This document shows, one piece after another, positions 48,179 to 61,294 of a stretch of 64,000 bases of DNA. The stretch lies in assembly GCA_037013685.1 (NCBI GenBank), contig CM072887.1:52937154-53001153 (forward strand), given 5' to 3'. This DNA comes from Acridotheres tristis (Eukaryota > Chordata > Aves > Passeriformes > Sturnidae). Position 1 is the stretch's first letter. Every line of letters starts with the position of its first letter. A program made the position numbers and the translations under genes. A model generated the notes under the pieces. That model was not told where the DNA came from, made no database searches, and saw nothing but the letters and a program-made list of their open reading frames with translations.

Positions 48179-49169
48179 GCAGACTGCTGCCCTGTGTCCA
48201 GAGCACCCCCTCCCTGGCTGGCTCCTGCTCCTTGCAGTGCAGTGGGGCTCTCTCCACTGCCCTGTCCCCAGCCAAGCACAGCCCAGCAGGAAGGCTCTTG
48301 GCTATGAGAAACTCAGGCTGCTCTGTCATAACCCTTCATCTCCAGGACTGACTTTCTAACACGAAAGCAAGCCTCAGAGGCAAATGGCTAACACAGTGCT
48401 AAATATTCTTCCTATACTAAACCCAGAGAGTCTGCCCTAAAACCGATGTCCAGCACCTATATACTGAAGCAAGAAGAAGAAAGAGGAAGGTCCTGTCATC
48501 CAATAATTAAGACAGACTAAATAAATAGCCGTCCTTGAATAGCAGATATTATGCCTGACATGTTAAATGCAAAGCACAGTGGTACTACCCCTGTAAAGGT
48601 AAGAGTAGGAAGGATGATTATTATCTTCATTTAGTCTGTACTTAGTGAACAATGGTTACAAAGGCTGACCATTCAGTAATGAGATTCAGACTCCCTTAGT
48701 TAATTGATCTATAGCAGATAACATTGAAAGAGATCTTCTTCAGTTCAACACCACTTTATACTATAATTGTAGTAAGTTACATAAAGTTTTCTCTGAGCAT
48801 TCATATGCATAAAAAGATTAGTTTGTTTGAATTTGCTTGTAAATTTTCATTGGAGAGGAAACTGGCTTACAGGGTTTGTTGGAAATGGTGGAGTTTTTTA
48901 AGACACATGCCTGCAAACCTTTATATCATGACCTACTATAGTGCTGTGGTCTCCAGGTACTTCCCTGGCAGAAAAAAAAACCCTAAATCTTGACATATTT
49001 TATTTCTAGCAGGAAATGCAGTAGGAAGAATGACTTCTCAAACTTTCTAGGAACACAGAGCATGTAGCAGGAATAAAAAACAATCAAAAAAGAGGAAAGA
49101 ATAGCACAAGAGTTTCTTATGTAATCCCTGCTTATTTGCAGGCTGAACATTTATGTTTAGTTTTTCTCT

Positions 49170-49290
49170 TCCTGCACATATGAATGATGAATTTAACATG
49201 CACAAAAGCGAAGGTGATTGTGAGTACTCCATGCTAATGGCTATTATTCATGTGCAGATGGAAGCTGCAAGATATAGAGGTGATATTAAT
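49170..49290. promoter_or_regulatory. Candidate conserved non-coding element
   Basis: Unique block with ATGAATGATGAATTTAACAT, CATGCTAATGGCTATTATTC and ATGTGCAGATGGAAGC. Homeodomain and E-box-like words sit close together without slippage repeats. Inference only. Confidence 0.2.
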
Positions 49291-52229
49291 ATTGCCTCAC
49301 TTTTCCCAACTCCAACCCCACTCTCTTGCTCTCCTGTGTCTGCAGCAAACAAGCTGCAGTTTATCAAATGCTCCTGAGCTCTCTGAAGGAAAGCTATGAA
49401 TTTGCTGGAGTATGAAGGGGTACCAGAGACATTTTCTTTTGATGTAACTGTAAAACCACGGTCCAATTTAGCTAAACAGCTGTCTTTTAAAAAACTGTCT
49501 TCTTCTGCTCACCCTGTGCAGTGATTGCCCAGAGATGCCATTTAGCCCAAGCAGGCCATGTCCTGGGAGCAGCCTAGTCCCAGCAACTGATGTCACTCTG
49601 GACACAACAATGGAGCACAAAGAGTGACTAGTCCCACTACTGTGCCTGTTGTTAGTGTCCTGAGAGCACATGGGATGAAAAAATAGACAGTGCTTAATGG
49701 AGCTGGATGAGACCTTCAGCTGTCTGGGAAGCAAGGAAGGAGGCCCATATATCAAAAAGCAGGCTTGGGACAGACTAGAAGGGAAAGGTGCACAAGTGAG
49801 TCTGCACCCATCTGAAGCAAACTCATGGTATTGCATTCTTTATCTTGCTTTCTTTTTAAGCAAATACCTGTGAAGCTCCCTGGCACCCCCATATACCACT
49901 TTTCTGTCCCACACCATTCTTACAATGGGACAGCACTCTACTGCTCCCTGGCAATCCACTAGCTCCATGGATGGAGGCTAGTGTAGGAATATTGCTTTGT
50001 CAATATGGTGCCAGAGATGGAAATTCACTTCATCTCCTCCCCTCACCTCTCCTTTCTAAAAAACTGCACACTGAAAAGAAATTAAATTAAAAGGAACAGG
50101 AAGACTGAGAAAAATCAATTACTTCAGATTAGCAAATAGGGTTCTGAAGGTACTTAAACCTTAGATCAGCCTCTTTCAGTGCATGCTTTCCAAAGCTGTT
50201 TTCACTTATGTGTCATGACAAGGAATCTAAAACTGCCACCTTAGCAGCAGAAAAGGGCTTAGTGAAGCCACAGTCATCTTTACATTCTTGCTGACACGGA
50301 ATCATTTCATTCAGCCAGCTGAGATCCTCAAATTCTGTAAAAGGAATTTTCCTTGTGCTTCAGACAAGGGAAAAAAATGGCAGGATGTTGTAGGTTCAGA
50401 GACAAAATTTTAACAGGGAGAGATGCATCAAATTTGTCTGAAATCCTGCTCTTCTGGTCCTTAGTCCTTCCCAGAAACTAAACCCAAATATAACCTTTCT
50501 GCCCCTTCTCGAGGTTTAAAATTATTCTGTTAATATTTTTAGCATGAATTTCCAATTCCTTCCTGTTTCCAGAAAAGCAGGCAGAGTTAATGAATTTCTC
50601 CACGTCCTGTGGAAAAAACGATCAGAGATTAAGTCTTGTGTCTCATATTGTCTGGAATTACAGCCCCATGTGCTAGATGCTTTGAAGACACAACAGCGAC
50701 TGCTAAGGAGAGCTCATCTTCTCCACCTCACGAGCTGTGACTTCCTTACTCACAAGATTCTATAAAAGGACTTCTAATATAAATAATGCATCATCCTAAA
50801 CTGAAATATAATCAGCAGAAATTAATTTGAATATTAATGCATGAGACGTGTATGCTCATCCCCATTAGCTGTCTACAGCTATTCCATATTGCTGAGCTCT
50901 CTGGCCCATACATTCCCTTACAGCATAGAATGAAGAACCATCAGGGATGTATGACTGTGGTCAAACTAGTCTTAATCACAATACATACACAACCCCTGAG
51001 GAGTTATACTACAGAACATCAAATTTGGATACTGTCCTCCACCCCTCCCTCAGCACCTGCACTGTTTACACACAATTTCTCTCTATGACAAAAATCCCTT
51101 CCCGGCTGGGGGGGGGGATTCACCCAGCTCACCATCACTACAAAAGAAATACGGGGGTCACTTTGTGTGATGCTGGCTGAATGAATGATGGGTCCAACTG
51201 CGCTTATATGACTGTCCTTACAACAGAAAATAACCCTCCCTATGCTGCTGAAAGGCAGCTCCTCCTGGGAGCCTGACTTTCATTGTTTAGAGGACATTAT
51301 TCTAGATGCAGCTGAATTTATATAAAAGCTATGGAGAGAATACAACAAAAATAAAATAAAGATCCTGTTTTTAATATGCATGTATGAATATCTCCTCCAC
51401 AGGTTTGTACAGCAACAGCTTTGAGTGGAAAAATCACCATGCTAGACATTTTGTGTAAACTGCCCAATCTGTTGCTCTCACATTCCTCACACAATCATAA
51501 AGCCTATTACCTCCCCAAGGCCATAACTGCGGCTGGACAGAATATCCTGGACAATGAAAAGAAAACCCTACAATAAAAAACAAAGCTAGGGTTTGGGATT
51601 CATGGCAATATATCTGGGGCAGAGTCATTCAACCTGTGGTTGTAATTATTCTCTGAAAAAGCAGCAAAAATTCAGTCATTCAGAGGGAAGGTCTTACAGA
51701 GCTCTAGCATTGCTATAAAAAGACCCAAATAGTATTGCCTCTGATACATTAAAATATCTACTTGTACAAAAAACCAGCTTACTCCATCACTGTAGACTGG
51801 TTATGTAAAAACAGCTATCACCACTGCTGGCTAAAAGCAGAAATGATACTCAGCTCCTGAAAGAAAAGGATTTGCTTTGTTAAGTTTTACATGCTACTTG
51901 GAGAGTAGCTACTTTCTAATGATACTGAATAAGTTGAGAACACAAATCTCATTTAATTTGAGGCTAGAGGTAAACCTAAGCTGGAGCTTACAGCCTGAGT
52001 CAATATTCTTCCTCTGTCTTCTCAGTCTTCCTAAATCAGCAAAGACAGGGACTATCAAGAACATATGGGATGCCAGGACATAATCAGCAGAACATGGGAC
52101 ATCCTGAGCATACAAGGCAGATGACCACTCAGAAAGATGTTGATGTCCTTATGCCTATTCATTTATCTACTTGAATCAAAGGAATGGAGGAGGAGGGGGA
52201 ATGGGTATTAGTAAGCAGGGAGGGAGTCT

Positions 52230-52345
52230 AGGCATGATTAACAATAGGTGCGAGACAGGAAGAACTAGATTAAACTGATCCATATGCAAATGATCTGAGT
52301 CTGATTGAATCAAACCACGCACAGTTTAATGACTATGGTAAGATG
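52230..52345. promoter_or_regulatory. Candidate regulatory block with consensus octamer
   Basis: Contains a perfect ATGCAAAT octamer (52284-52291) within CATATGCAAATGATCTGAG, flanked by GATTAACAATAGG and AACCACGC (RUNX-like). Octamers also occur at 101-108 and 17714-17721, so one site alone is weak evidence. Confidence 0.2.
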
Positions 52346-52749
52346 CCTTTATCTCTGCTTGGATGTGTTCTGAAAAGAAGGACTGCTCCAAGATAAAACA
52401 GTTTAATAAGGAGGTTTTTCATTACAGGGTCGATCTACATTTGCATTTCTCTCTCTAAGCCACACAGCATTCCTCAATGTCCATTCCTTTTCAAGAGATT
52501 AGTCGTGTAGGTATTGTTGACACACACCTTAGGGCATTGCATACTTAACGTGAGCATGAGTTTTAGCTTTAGTTCTTCATGACCTGGGTAAAACATCTCA
52601 GAATGAAGACTAAGTGGAAGAGTCTTATTTTTTTGCTTATCTACTAAGCATTATTTGCCCTTCTGTTATTTTGAAGCTTTGTAAAATCTTTTCAGTATTC
52701 ATACATTGATACAGAGAGAGAACATAGCTTGAGTACTTACAGCATCATG

Positions 52750-52852
52750 GGCTAGACTCAGAATGGCATCACAGCTGCAACAGTGTGATAACTCCAGCTC
52801 CTGTGAAGTCAATCTGATTCTGTGGTACTGTAGCTGAGGTCTAGCCCTCTAT
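52750..52852. repeat. Possible decayed sauropsid interspersed repeat
   Basis: ACTCCAGCTCCTGTGAAGTC, AATCTGATTCTG and GTAGCTGAGGTCTAGCCC resemble the 'aactcc-tgaagtcaatgg...gtaactgaggtctggccc' phrase seen in old sauropsid repeats. Weak; from memory only. Confidence 0.3.
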
Positions 52853-54324
52853 TTCTAAACTATGTGTTGGTTTCTTCCAAGTGGCTGCCTTTGAACACTG
52901 AACAAGGTAGCTAGGTACTGCCTTAGCCTCACCTGTTGTGTGCTCTGCTTACTGTTACAGATGCAAGTGAAATAAAACAGAGGCAACCTTCTCCTTCTTG
53001 TGCAAGTAAGACGGGGATATCTCCAGGGCTTTCAGGCTGATCATAGGAAAGACAGCTGACAGACACCTGTGCTCAGACTCCAACAGAAGTGGCATGTAGC
53101 AAGTACTGATATTCTCATCCAGCTATGATTAAAGCTGTGGTTAGCAAAAGCCCTGAATCAGTCTATACCTTATATTTACTCTAAGACATAGTAAGCAGCC
53201 CAAGCTCCTCCACTTTGAAGAGATCTAACCTGGCTGGGACATTTTTTATGGCCACCTATGGATACTGTGACCTTCCTCACTCAGGGCAAAGTTTTCCTGC
53301 ATAAGTACTGTATTTTTCTCTAAAGCCTGTGTACACACTAACATATCTGTTCACACACTACATATTGCAGACAAAAGGTGCTTCACTCTCAAAGTGCTGA
53401 TGCTGCATAGTTACTCTCCAGCTAATACAGGCAAATAAATACCAGTGGTCATCCAAATGCCTTCACTTCTTCACAAGAAGACACTTTTTACAGCACCTAT
53501 AGTTTGTCTATACAATAAGGAACACTTGAACTAGGCTGGTTAACAGTCTATCTACTCAACCTCAGCTTCAACTGATCACTTTCATTCTTATATCATGAAG
53601 ATGAGAAATTTCAATAGAAACAAGATACTTGAACAAAAAATTTTCCATTTATTTCTACAGAAACAATCACAGGCCTAAATGCCTTGCAGATTTGGAATCC
53701 AAACCTCTTATTGCATGTTCCAGCATGATTAGCATCATTACTTCTTTTCCATCCCTGGGCTGCTTCATGACTTCAGAAATTTCTGGTTTTAGACTCCTTT
53801 TAATACAATGTATGCTTATGTCATATATTTCAATTACTTGGATTTGAGTTTCCCTTCTATATATTTTAGCTTTCTTGACTCTATGCTGATGTGTCTGCAA
53901 CTTTGCATTTCATCATTAATTCTGGCTCAGCAGCTACCAAGTCCTTTCTTATCTTAGATTATAGTTTTTCCCTGTACCTATTCCTTTACAGTTAATACTA
54001 TAGTCATACCATCTTTCCTCACAGACTATGGGTCCCACAGCAGTAGGATGCAGAATCTTGTTAATCCAGTCATAAAGCACAGTTGTGCCAACAGTTAGAA
54101 GAGTCCTACTTCTGTCCTAGCTTACTGTTATTAATTATCATCTAAGGTATCAAAATGCTGATGTTTCAGGGACAGTCAGGGTAACAGAACAACTCAGTTA
54201 CTGGTGGCAGAGAACTTACACGCCCCTGTGCCTTGTGAGAAGATGCACTCCCAGGGCTAGGTGTGAAGGGGGTAGTTGGGAAGCTGGCACACACCTCCTC
54301 ACCTCTTGGCCTGGTCTAATGTGT

Positions 54325-54688
54325 AATGGAATCATAGAATCATTGAGGTTGGAATAGACCTATAAGACTGAGTCCAACCATTAACCCAAGTCCACCACTA
54401 AACCACGTTCCTAAGCACCACATCTACATGTCTCTTAACTACCTCCAGGGATGGTGACTCAACTCACTCTTCTGGGCAGCCTGTTCCAATGTTGACAACC
54501 CTTTCCATGAAGAAACTTTTCCTAATACCCACCCTGGGACAACTTGAGGCCACTTCCTCTTGTCCTGTCATTTGTGACTTGGGAGAAGAGGCTGGCACCC
54601 ATTTTGAAACAACCTCTTTTCACGTAGTTGAAGAGAGTAATAAGATCTCCTGAATCCTGTTCTTCTCCAGGCTAAATAACCCAAGAGG
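54325..54688 (-). mobile_element. CR1 LINE, 5'-truncated (minus)
   Basis: The plus strand starts with AATGGAATCATAGAATCATT (inverted octamer tail), then GAGGTTGGAATAGACC, GAGTCCAACC, CTCCAGGGATGGTGACTC, GGGCAGCCTGTTCCAATG, CCTTTCCATGAAGAAACTTT and CTTCTCCAGGCTAAATAACC. This is the full CR1 3' UTR in reverse. Truncated at about 54688. Distinct in wording from the 5690 copy, so a different subfamily or age. Confidence 0.95.
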
Positions 54689-55603
54689 GATGGGTGCTAA
54701 ACAAATACAGGACAAAAATATGCTGCTTTTCCCAAAATGCTTGTCCTTGAAGTGCAAGTAAATACTGACAGATGAGAGATGCAATGGGCTAATGGGGGAA
54801 CATTCACTGAATTTAACTCAAGAGAGCTAACTGTACAGTGTGCTATCTGCCAACATACTAATAACAGCTGCATCGATAGACCTTGCTGTCAGGCTTCTGT
54901 GGGGGCAGTTCAGAGAATGCCTAATCATCCCTCAAAGGATCCTGTCTGTCTTTATGGATTAAACAGAGAAATCAGATTGCTAACTCGGTGAATTGAAGTT
55001 GGATGCTTAAAATTAAGTGATGTGTATGTTACCTTTCCTCCATTTCCACTTCCCACCTTCTACCTGATGATGGACACAGGCAACAGTGTCAAAGGGCTGC
55101 TAAGCTTCACTTGAAGGGAAGCATTTTTAAGGTCAGATTTGAAGACAAAGAAGAATGCAATTTTGTTACTGTGGCAGGAAGTTTAAGTGAAATCACAGAG
55201 ATGGGTGTTGAGAAGTGCAGTGAGTGGCTGATGGAGGCTGGCACCACCACAGCTATCCAACACATGATATGGAGTGGCCGTACATTTTTTGGCCTACATC
55301 TCAGGTACAGTTCCAACCCTCCTTTGATTAGGTGCTGTCAGATGTCTCTTGGAAGTCTCTGCTCTTCTTGGACTCAATCTGGATTGGTATTAAAACATGA
55401 GTTCACACTGGCATCCTTTCCCAGTTGCCTGTTACAAGGAACAAATTCATCATCTTGCAGTGAACTGCTTGAGGTGAGATTCTGACCACTCTGTGAGTCT
55501 AAATCACCTTTGGTTTCAGTAACCTCAAGATCCAATGATTCGGTTCTAAACATTTTCATCTTCTTATGTAGGTGGGCATCCCTGCGCACCAGTGGTGGTC
55601 TGG

Positions 55604-55852
55604 CCCTTCCCTTCCCTTCCCTTCCCTTCCCTTCCCTTCCCTTCCCTTCCCTTCCCTTCCCTTCCCTTCCCTTCCCTTCCCTTCCCTTCCCTTCCCTTCC
55701 CTTCCCTTCCCTTCCCTTCCCTTCCCTTCCCTTCCCTTCCCTTCCCTTCCCTTCCCTTCCCTTCCCTTCCCTTCCCTTCCCTTCCCTTCCCTTCCCTTCC
55801 CTTCCCTTCCCTTCCCTTCCCTTCCCTTCCCTTCCCTTCCCTTCCCTTCCCT
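55604..55852. repeat. Perfect (CCCTT)n pentanucleotide array, AAGGG on minus
   Basis: 249 bp, about 50 copies of CCCTT without one interruption. The minus strand reads (AAGGG)n: all-purine, with a GGG in every unit, so G-quadruplex and triplex structures are possible. A 5-bp unit keeps every frame open. This creates the spurious frames of 89-177 codons here (Gly-Arg-Glu-Gly-Lys repeats on minus, Pro-Ser-Leu-Pro-Phe on plus). Confidence 0.98.
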
Positions 55853-57000
55853 CACAGATAGGAAGGATGAGTCTGTGTGATTTCAGATTCTTAGCATCTG
55901 CAAACACGACAGTTAAATTCCTTACAGTCCTCTAAGTTGTCCAGTTTCTATTTTCCTTTTATAACTGGAGGAACTGCCATTCACAATCACTCTAGACCTG
56001 GTGTGAATATTTAAAACCTTTGTAACTTTTAGAGTGTCAGTTGTGGAATAAGTCTGATAACTGACTGTGGTCTGGGATGAGTAAGGACTTGTTGGACTCT
56101 TCCCATGAATTCATGGTGGGAAGCAAAGCTGTCAAAAACATCTGCTATTAATGCTAGCAGAGTGTGCTCCTGCTTTATTTGTGTAATTTTATTCTGTCAC
56201 CTTAGTCCCATGTCATTTGTACTTTTGCCCCTAGGATCAACACTGGATCCTGTATTGAAAGTTGAGAGCAGGTATCTATTGTAGGCTTAGAGCCATACCT
56301 AAAAATGATGTTTGATCTCAATGCCATTATCATAGCATAGCTGTCTCCTTCTTCTTTCCAATTCTCTTTCATTCATAAGGCTGGAAGACCTTTTAATCTT
56401 TATGCAATTTCCTCTGCAAGGTCTAAATCACCTTGATATTTGGCAACATTGATTCTGTCTTTCCCTTCTTGATTGCTCAATCTTAGAGAATTTCCTGAAT
56501 AATAAAAATTATGTCCATATATGCAAACGTGATCATAAGGTCTCTTTTGGCATCTTTTCTCTATTTGTTATATCTAATTTATATAGGATTTGTATTAGTC
56601 CAAATGTGCTCTTTAGCAGGCCCGATCCAATTTCTGTTTAAGTCTATGGCACTTTCATGATAGATCTTAATGGTCGTGGGATTTAGCCCAAAGCCTGGTG
56701 TATTTAAGTCAGTTTTAATCTGAAGGGCCTGTAATAAAACCAATGACTTTGATCTTCTTTTCTGGGAGTTCAACTGAATCAGAGACTTTAATTTTTCTTT
56801 TTTAACCTCAAGTAACTGCATGTTAGCTGGGTGACTGTGAGGACAGTCCTCTTCTGCACAAGCTGTTCTTCTTTAGAACAGTGCATAGGGCTTTGGACTA
56901 TGAAGGAAACTATTTTCATTACATGCAAAAGTGGGGATACATTACATAGAAACTTTACTACAAAAATAATCACCTATTTCTAATAAGGCCTAGTAATTAT

Positions 57001-57053
57001 ATGCATGTGTGTATGTATATGTGTGTATATATGTATATTTATACATATATACA
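57001..57053. repeat. TG/TA dinucleotide tract ending in a perfect AT hairpin
   Basis: Imperfect TG/TA repeat. Its end is an inverted repeat: TGTATATATGTAT (57024-57036) and ATACATATATACA (57041-57053) are exact complements around ATTT, and the outer A-T of the loop can also pair. A likely cruciform-prone slippage site. Confidence 0.85.
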
Positions 57054-58750
57054 GGGGCTGAATTGATTAATTAGGTTCAATTTTTTTTTTTCTAACAGGA
57101 TAGTAAAGCACCACTTGCCCTCTTCACCCTTACTGGACTCTTTTTTGGCCTGAATCGTGATGTCTTTCATAATCTGGGCTTCTCAAATAGCAGTTGTGAT
57201 GAAATTTTTTCCTGTTATGCTCTTCTTTCCAGTAGGAATTGTCTGTAGATTACCAAACTGTTACCAAGTAGTAACAACTTACAGATGCTGTCAAGATTGG
57301 CTTGATATGAGCTGGTGAGCTAGAGGTGAGGGAATAACTTACTAACCATTCTTTTGAACCACATATTCCCCAGCACTGACAATTTAACAGAATTGCCAGA
57401 ATGCGCATCTATTACAATCACAAATCAGATGCCCAACAACCTTAGTGTTTTAATCTTACTCTACCTTTGTTTCTCCCCTAGTTTTCTGTTTCCCCTCTGC
57501 CCCTAATACATACAAACACAGAGACTTTCTGCTTTTATAAATACAATGGATGTTGTTGTCAGTTCAGATAAGAGCAAATGCCAGATAGGATAGCAATATT
57601 TTCAGTCCTGGCAAATGCAATCATAAGTTCAGTTTATTAATATTGCAACAGTTGCACTAAATGAGATCACTTGGATAACAAAACATTTATCAACAAAACG
57701 CTGCCACCTACTGAAGTTTTGCAAACAGCCCAGATGATTGGATAAGATCACAAATTCACTCTGTCACAAGCTTATGGTCTTTGCTGAAATCGTTCTGAAG
57801 GAAAAAAAGCAAGAATGATAACCAGCAGAACAAGACAAGACATCTCTTTCATGCAGTCTGTTCAGCAAGTGTCAGGGTAAATCCTGGAGAGCAACCTCCA
57901 AAGAGGAAAGGAGATTTGGCTCTTTGTGCTCAGTATGCTGTAGAGTTTTCAAGCATTGTGGCTAGGGAACTCTTCGAACACTTTGGCTTGCAGCCCACTA
58001 TAAACTTCCAGTTTTCTTGTGCTGATGTTCAAAGCTTCTATTCAGGCCCTACTAAACGGACATTACAACTTGACAGCTTTTTGTTGCATTTTACCACCCT
58101 AGGTTATAAAGGCTTTGTAAATGAATCTAAAAGAAGTCTTAGTGATTACAACAAATCTTGTGAATTTTCTGTTGCAAGATCTCAACCAACTAAAAATTAT
58201 CATTGTTTCAGTATAGGAACCAGGAAATGACATGAAGCAAGAAGTCCTGCACACCATACAGGTGTGTCAACCAGCAGATGATTAGATATGCAAGGGCTGA
58301 TAAGGCTTTGGATAGGAATTTTTATGCCCAGTTGAAACTGCAGAAGCACTTCTAGACGGCCATAACCTAAAATGACTTTTAGGCAAGAATGTGGATCTTG
58401 TTTCCTAGTGTCTTGGGAGAACTGCTGGGTTTAGCTGTTAGGTATTGTTAGAAATACTTAAAGGAAATGCAAACAAAATTATTCACGGTGCAACTATTTT
58501 TTTACATTATGGGTAGAAAGGAGTATTTATGTTAATCAAGTAAAGCAAACTCAAAGAGTCAGGACAGCATAGTTTAGGAATTACAATCTCAGTGCCTTTA
58601 CTTCATGAAATGGGCGACCCACCTTCCCCTTGTAATAATATTCAGTTTCTGATTTGTAATTATCACAAAATTAATACTTATCCCTGGAACATCCCTGGAT
58701 ACTAAAGTTATAGGCAACTTACAGGCATGAAAAAATGTTTGCTTTTTAAG

Positions 58751-58876
58751 ATGACTACAACAAAGCATTTAAACATCTGCATAACTTTAAGCATGGGAGT
58801 AATTCCATTGAAATAAACAGGACTACTCAAACATTACTGATTTTGCATGTGCTTCTGTGCTCCGCTAGCTTAGGGG
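58751..58876. repeat. Decayed palindromic sauropsid interspersed repeat
   Basis: CAAAGCATTTAAACATCTGC, ATAACTTTAAGCATGGGAGT, AATTCCATTGAAATAAACAG, GACTACTC, GCATGTGCTT, GTGCTCCGCT and GGGGC follow the order of an old repeat common in turtles, crocodilians and birds ('aagcacttaagcatgtgcttaactttaagca-gtgagtagtcccattgaagtcaatgggactactcacatgctta...'). The core GAGTA...TACTC keeps its dyad. I do not know its catalogue name. It is non-coding and may derive from a small DNA transposon. Confidence 0.65.
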
Positions 58877-61294
58877 CTAAAAATGGATATGATTATTTAA
58901 CACTGTTTATCTACTAAGCCTATATTCAGCATTACTGATTCCTTCGCCTTTCATCAGACAGATACAAGGAGTTCTCAATTTTTCTAGCCTCCTTCTGGGT
59001 CAGTGTCTTGGGGTGACTGTACGGTACTGTATCCCCTATCGTCTGCTTTTGTTTTTAATAATTTCCTCCAAATTTGTCTCAAAACCGAGACAGTCAGTTT
59101 CAAACTTTCTTCTGCCTTACAATGCATTTTCATTTTATATCTGACATAGTAAACAGCAGCTATAAACCCAAACCCTGAGTCCTAAGGAAGTAAAGTGCAT
59201 GACGTGAAAGGAAACACTCAGAGGTTAGTCTAGATTAGGGGATGCAATTGATATTAGGCTTGGGCTGGCTCTTCCTGACCTAATTTTGGTCATTTTTGCA
59301 CTGCGAAGCAGGATCTCCTTTCTTTGGATTTAGCTCTTTGAAATTGCCATTGGGTTCCCCTTTATGACTTGACTAACTCTGGATTTGTTCTCTCTTCCTA
59401 ATGCAGGAATTGCCCTTACTGCTGTGATGCCAAGATTGTTTCATGCAGGACATGAACCTATATACTCACTACTGTTTTGGGAAACCCCAGTTAGTGACAA
59501 GCCAGACCCAGAATCTTTAACTTGACTTGGCCACTATGTTTAACTCTTTTGCAGTAAAACCTACTACATCTTTTAAGTCTTCAGTGAGTTTTTAAACAGG
59601 GATTGTTTATGATGGGTTAGTTATCCTATTGTACCTGTTATGTATATCCAGTGCCAACTCCATCATCTTTCTTGCTGTGCAAGCAGGGCAGAACCTGAAA
59701 TCCCCACTGTGGGCCACCTGGAACTGGTGTTACCAGATATAAGCTCTGACTAGTTTAGGTAGGCTTGGGCTTTAAGCTGCGCTCCGCTGCAGCTGCTCTC
59801 CAACACAAAGGAACTTCAAAGCGTTTTGACTTCACTTGGGGACACTGCAGCCAACACATCTGCTAGCTGTGGAGATGAAAGTGACTGTTTAATGCACACC
59901 ATTGCCCTAACAAGTGCGCAGGTGCAATTTCTGGCTGGAGCTCTTCACATTGGCCTGTCTGTATTTAACTTCTTCTACCAGGATTTGTGGTTATTTCTGA
60001 GCTCAGAGCTCCTGGCCTGTCACTCAGTGACACCATTCCTCTAATAGCAACTAGAGACTGCTTCTTCCATGGGCATCTGCAGACTTTCCACAGCTGTGCC
60101 CTAAGTCCACAATAGTGAATGGCTGTGAGAAGCCACTCCTTTTGTGACAGAAAATGGCTCAGAGAAGAGATACGAGAATACAGGTTTCTAAAGACAAGCT
60201 ATTCATAAAGCCAAGAAAACATTGATTTAGGGCCAAAGTCCCACTGCAACCTGTTGAGGGCATGCTCAGTCTGCCCAGGGCAGAGCCATGTCAGCTGCTC
60301 TCAGGAGCAAGACAGCTGTGTCTGTGAGGCTTTCCAGCTCTCCGGTAAAACACTGCTCATGGCAACTCTGCTCCATCATTAGAGGCTCCAGAGGGATGTA
60401 CAGGACCACCCTGAGGTACATGTGCCCACAAACAAGTCTGGCAGCCTATTTAAACAAGAGTGTATGCAGCCAGGCTTTCATGCACAGTGTGGAGCTTGGC
60501 AGGTTTTGCCCTTACAGATCTATGTGTCCTGTGAGTTGGGATGGGGGGAGCAGGGATAATTTTGATAAATCATTATTTCTGGAGTCTAGGGTGGCACAAG
60601 GGTGATGCAACGAGCTCTTACTACCTGCAGTGAGAGAAGTCTGTGTTGGTATTTCTACAATGGCAGATCTGATATCCTTGATGCGTATCTTCTGGAAAAA
60701 TCACTGTTCTCCACCTCTTCCCGCACAAGCATGCTAACAGAATTTAGCATTAAAAAATCCATTATGATTTTTAGTAGCTAGTCAAAACAGTGTATTTTAG
60801 GAGATTTTTCTAATCAACTTCAGTGGAAAGAACATTTTACTCCATCCAGATACAATCTAACTAGAATCAAAACAGAACTGACACAAGCAACACTTTGATA
60901 TACAAGATGGTGTGCCTGACAAGAGATGGGCTCCTAAGCAGTCCAGACAAGTCACTTTTGTGTGTTTTGCTCTCAGGAACTTCTCCTAGGGGTGACTACA
61001 TCTCGATTGTTGTTTTTTAAAACCCAGACTGATTTTCACAGAAGCAGATAAATAACACAAACCAGGCAGTTATTGGTGTCTGTGGCGCTCACTGGACATG
61101 TGGATGTTCAATTCTGTTCTCTACTAGCCGTTGTTTTCATTTCCTGTCATTCTGGGAAGCGCCTGTGAAGAATTGTGTCACTGCCTCAGCATAATGGTAC
61201 ATGTCTATGGTCAGAAACATGCACATCTGTCTTTTAAATTAGGTGGCCATGAAAGCAGCAGGTTTGATTTTTAAAAGACTGAGTGGAGAGTCTC

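Larger units (their letters stand above)
48179..54324. other. Non-coding span, no gene recognised
   Basis: GC-richer flank directly after the CR1 (to about 48360), then unique AT-rich sequence. A G9-type run lies near 51108-51118. The frame at 49468-49836 (minus, 122 codons) is not recognised. Candidate regulatory blocks are listed separately. Confidence 0.5.

Noticed and set aside
55374..55935. Long repetitive open frames (up to 177 codons) as possible genes
   Set aside because: They are produced by the perfect pentanucleotide array, whose 5-bp unit leaves all frames open.
57916..58230. 104-codon plus-strand frame
   Set aside because: The translation resembles no family I know, and there is no splice or promoter context.
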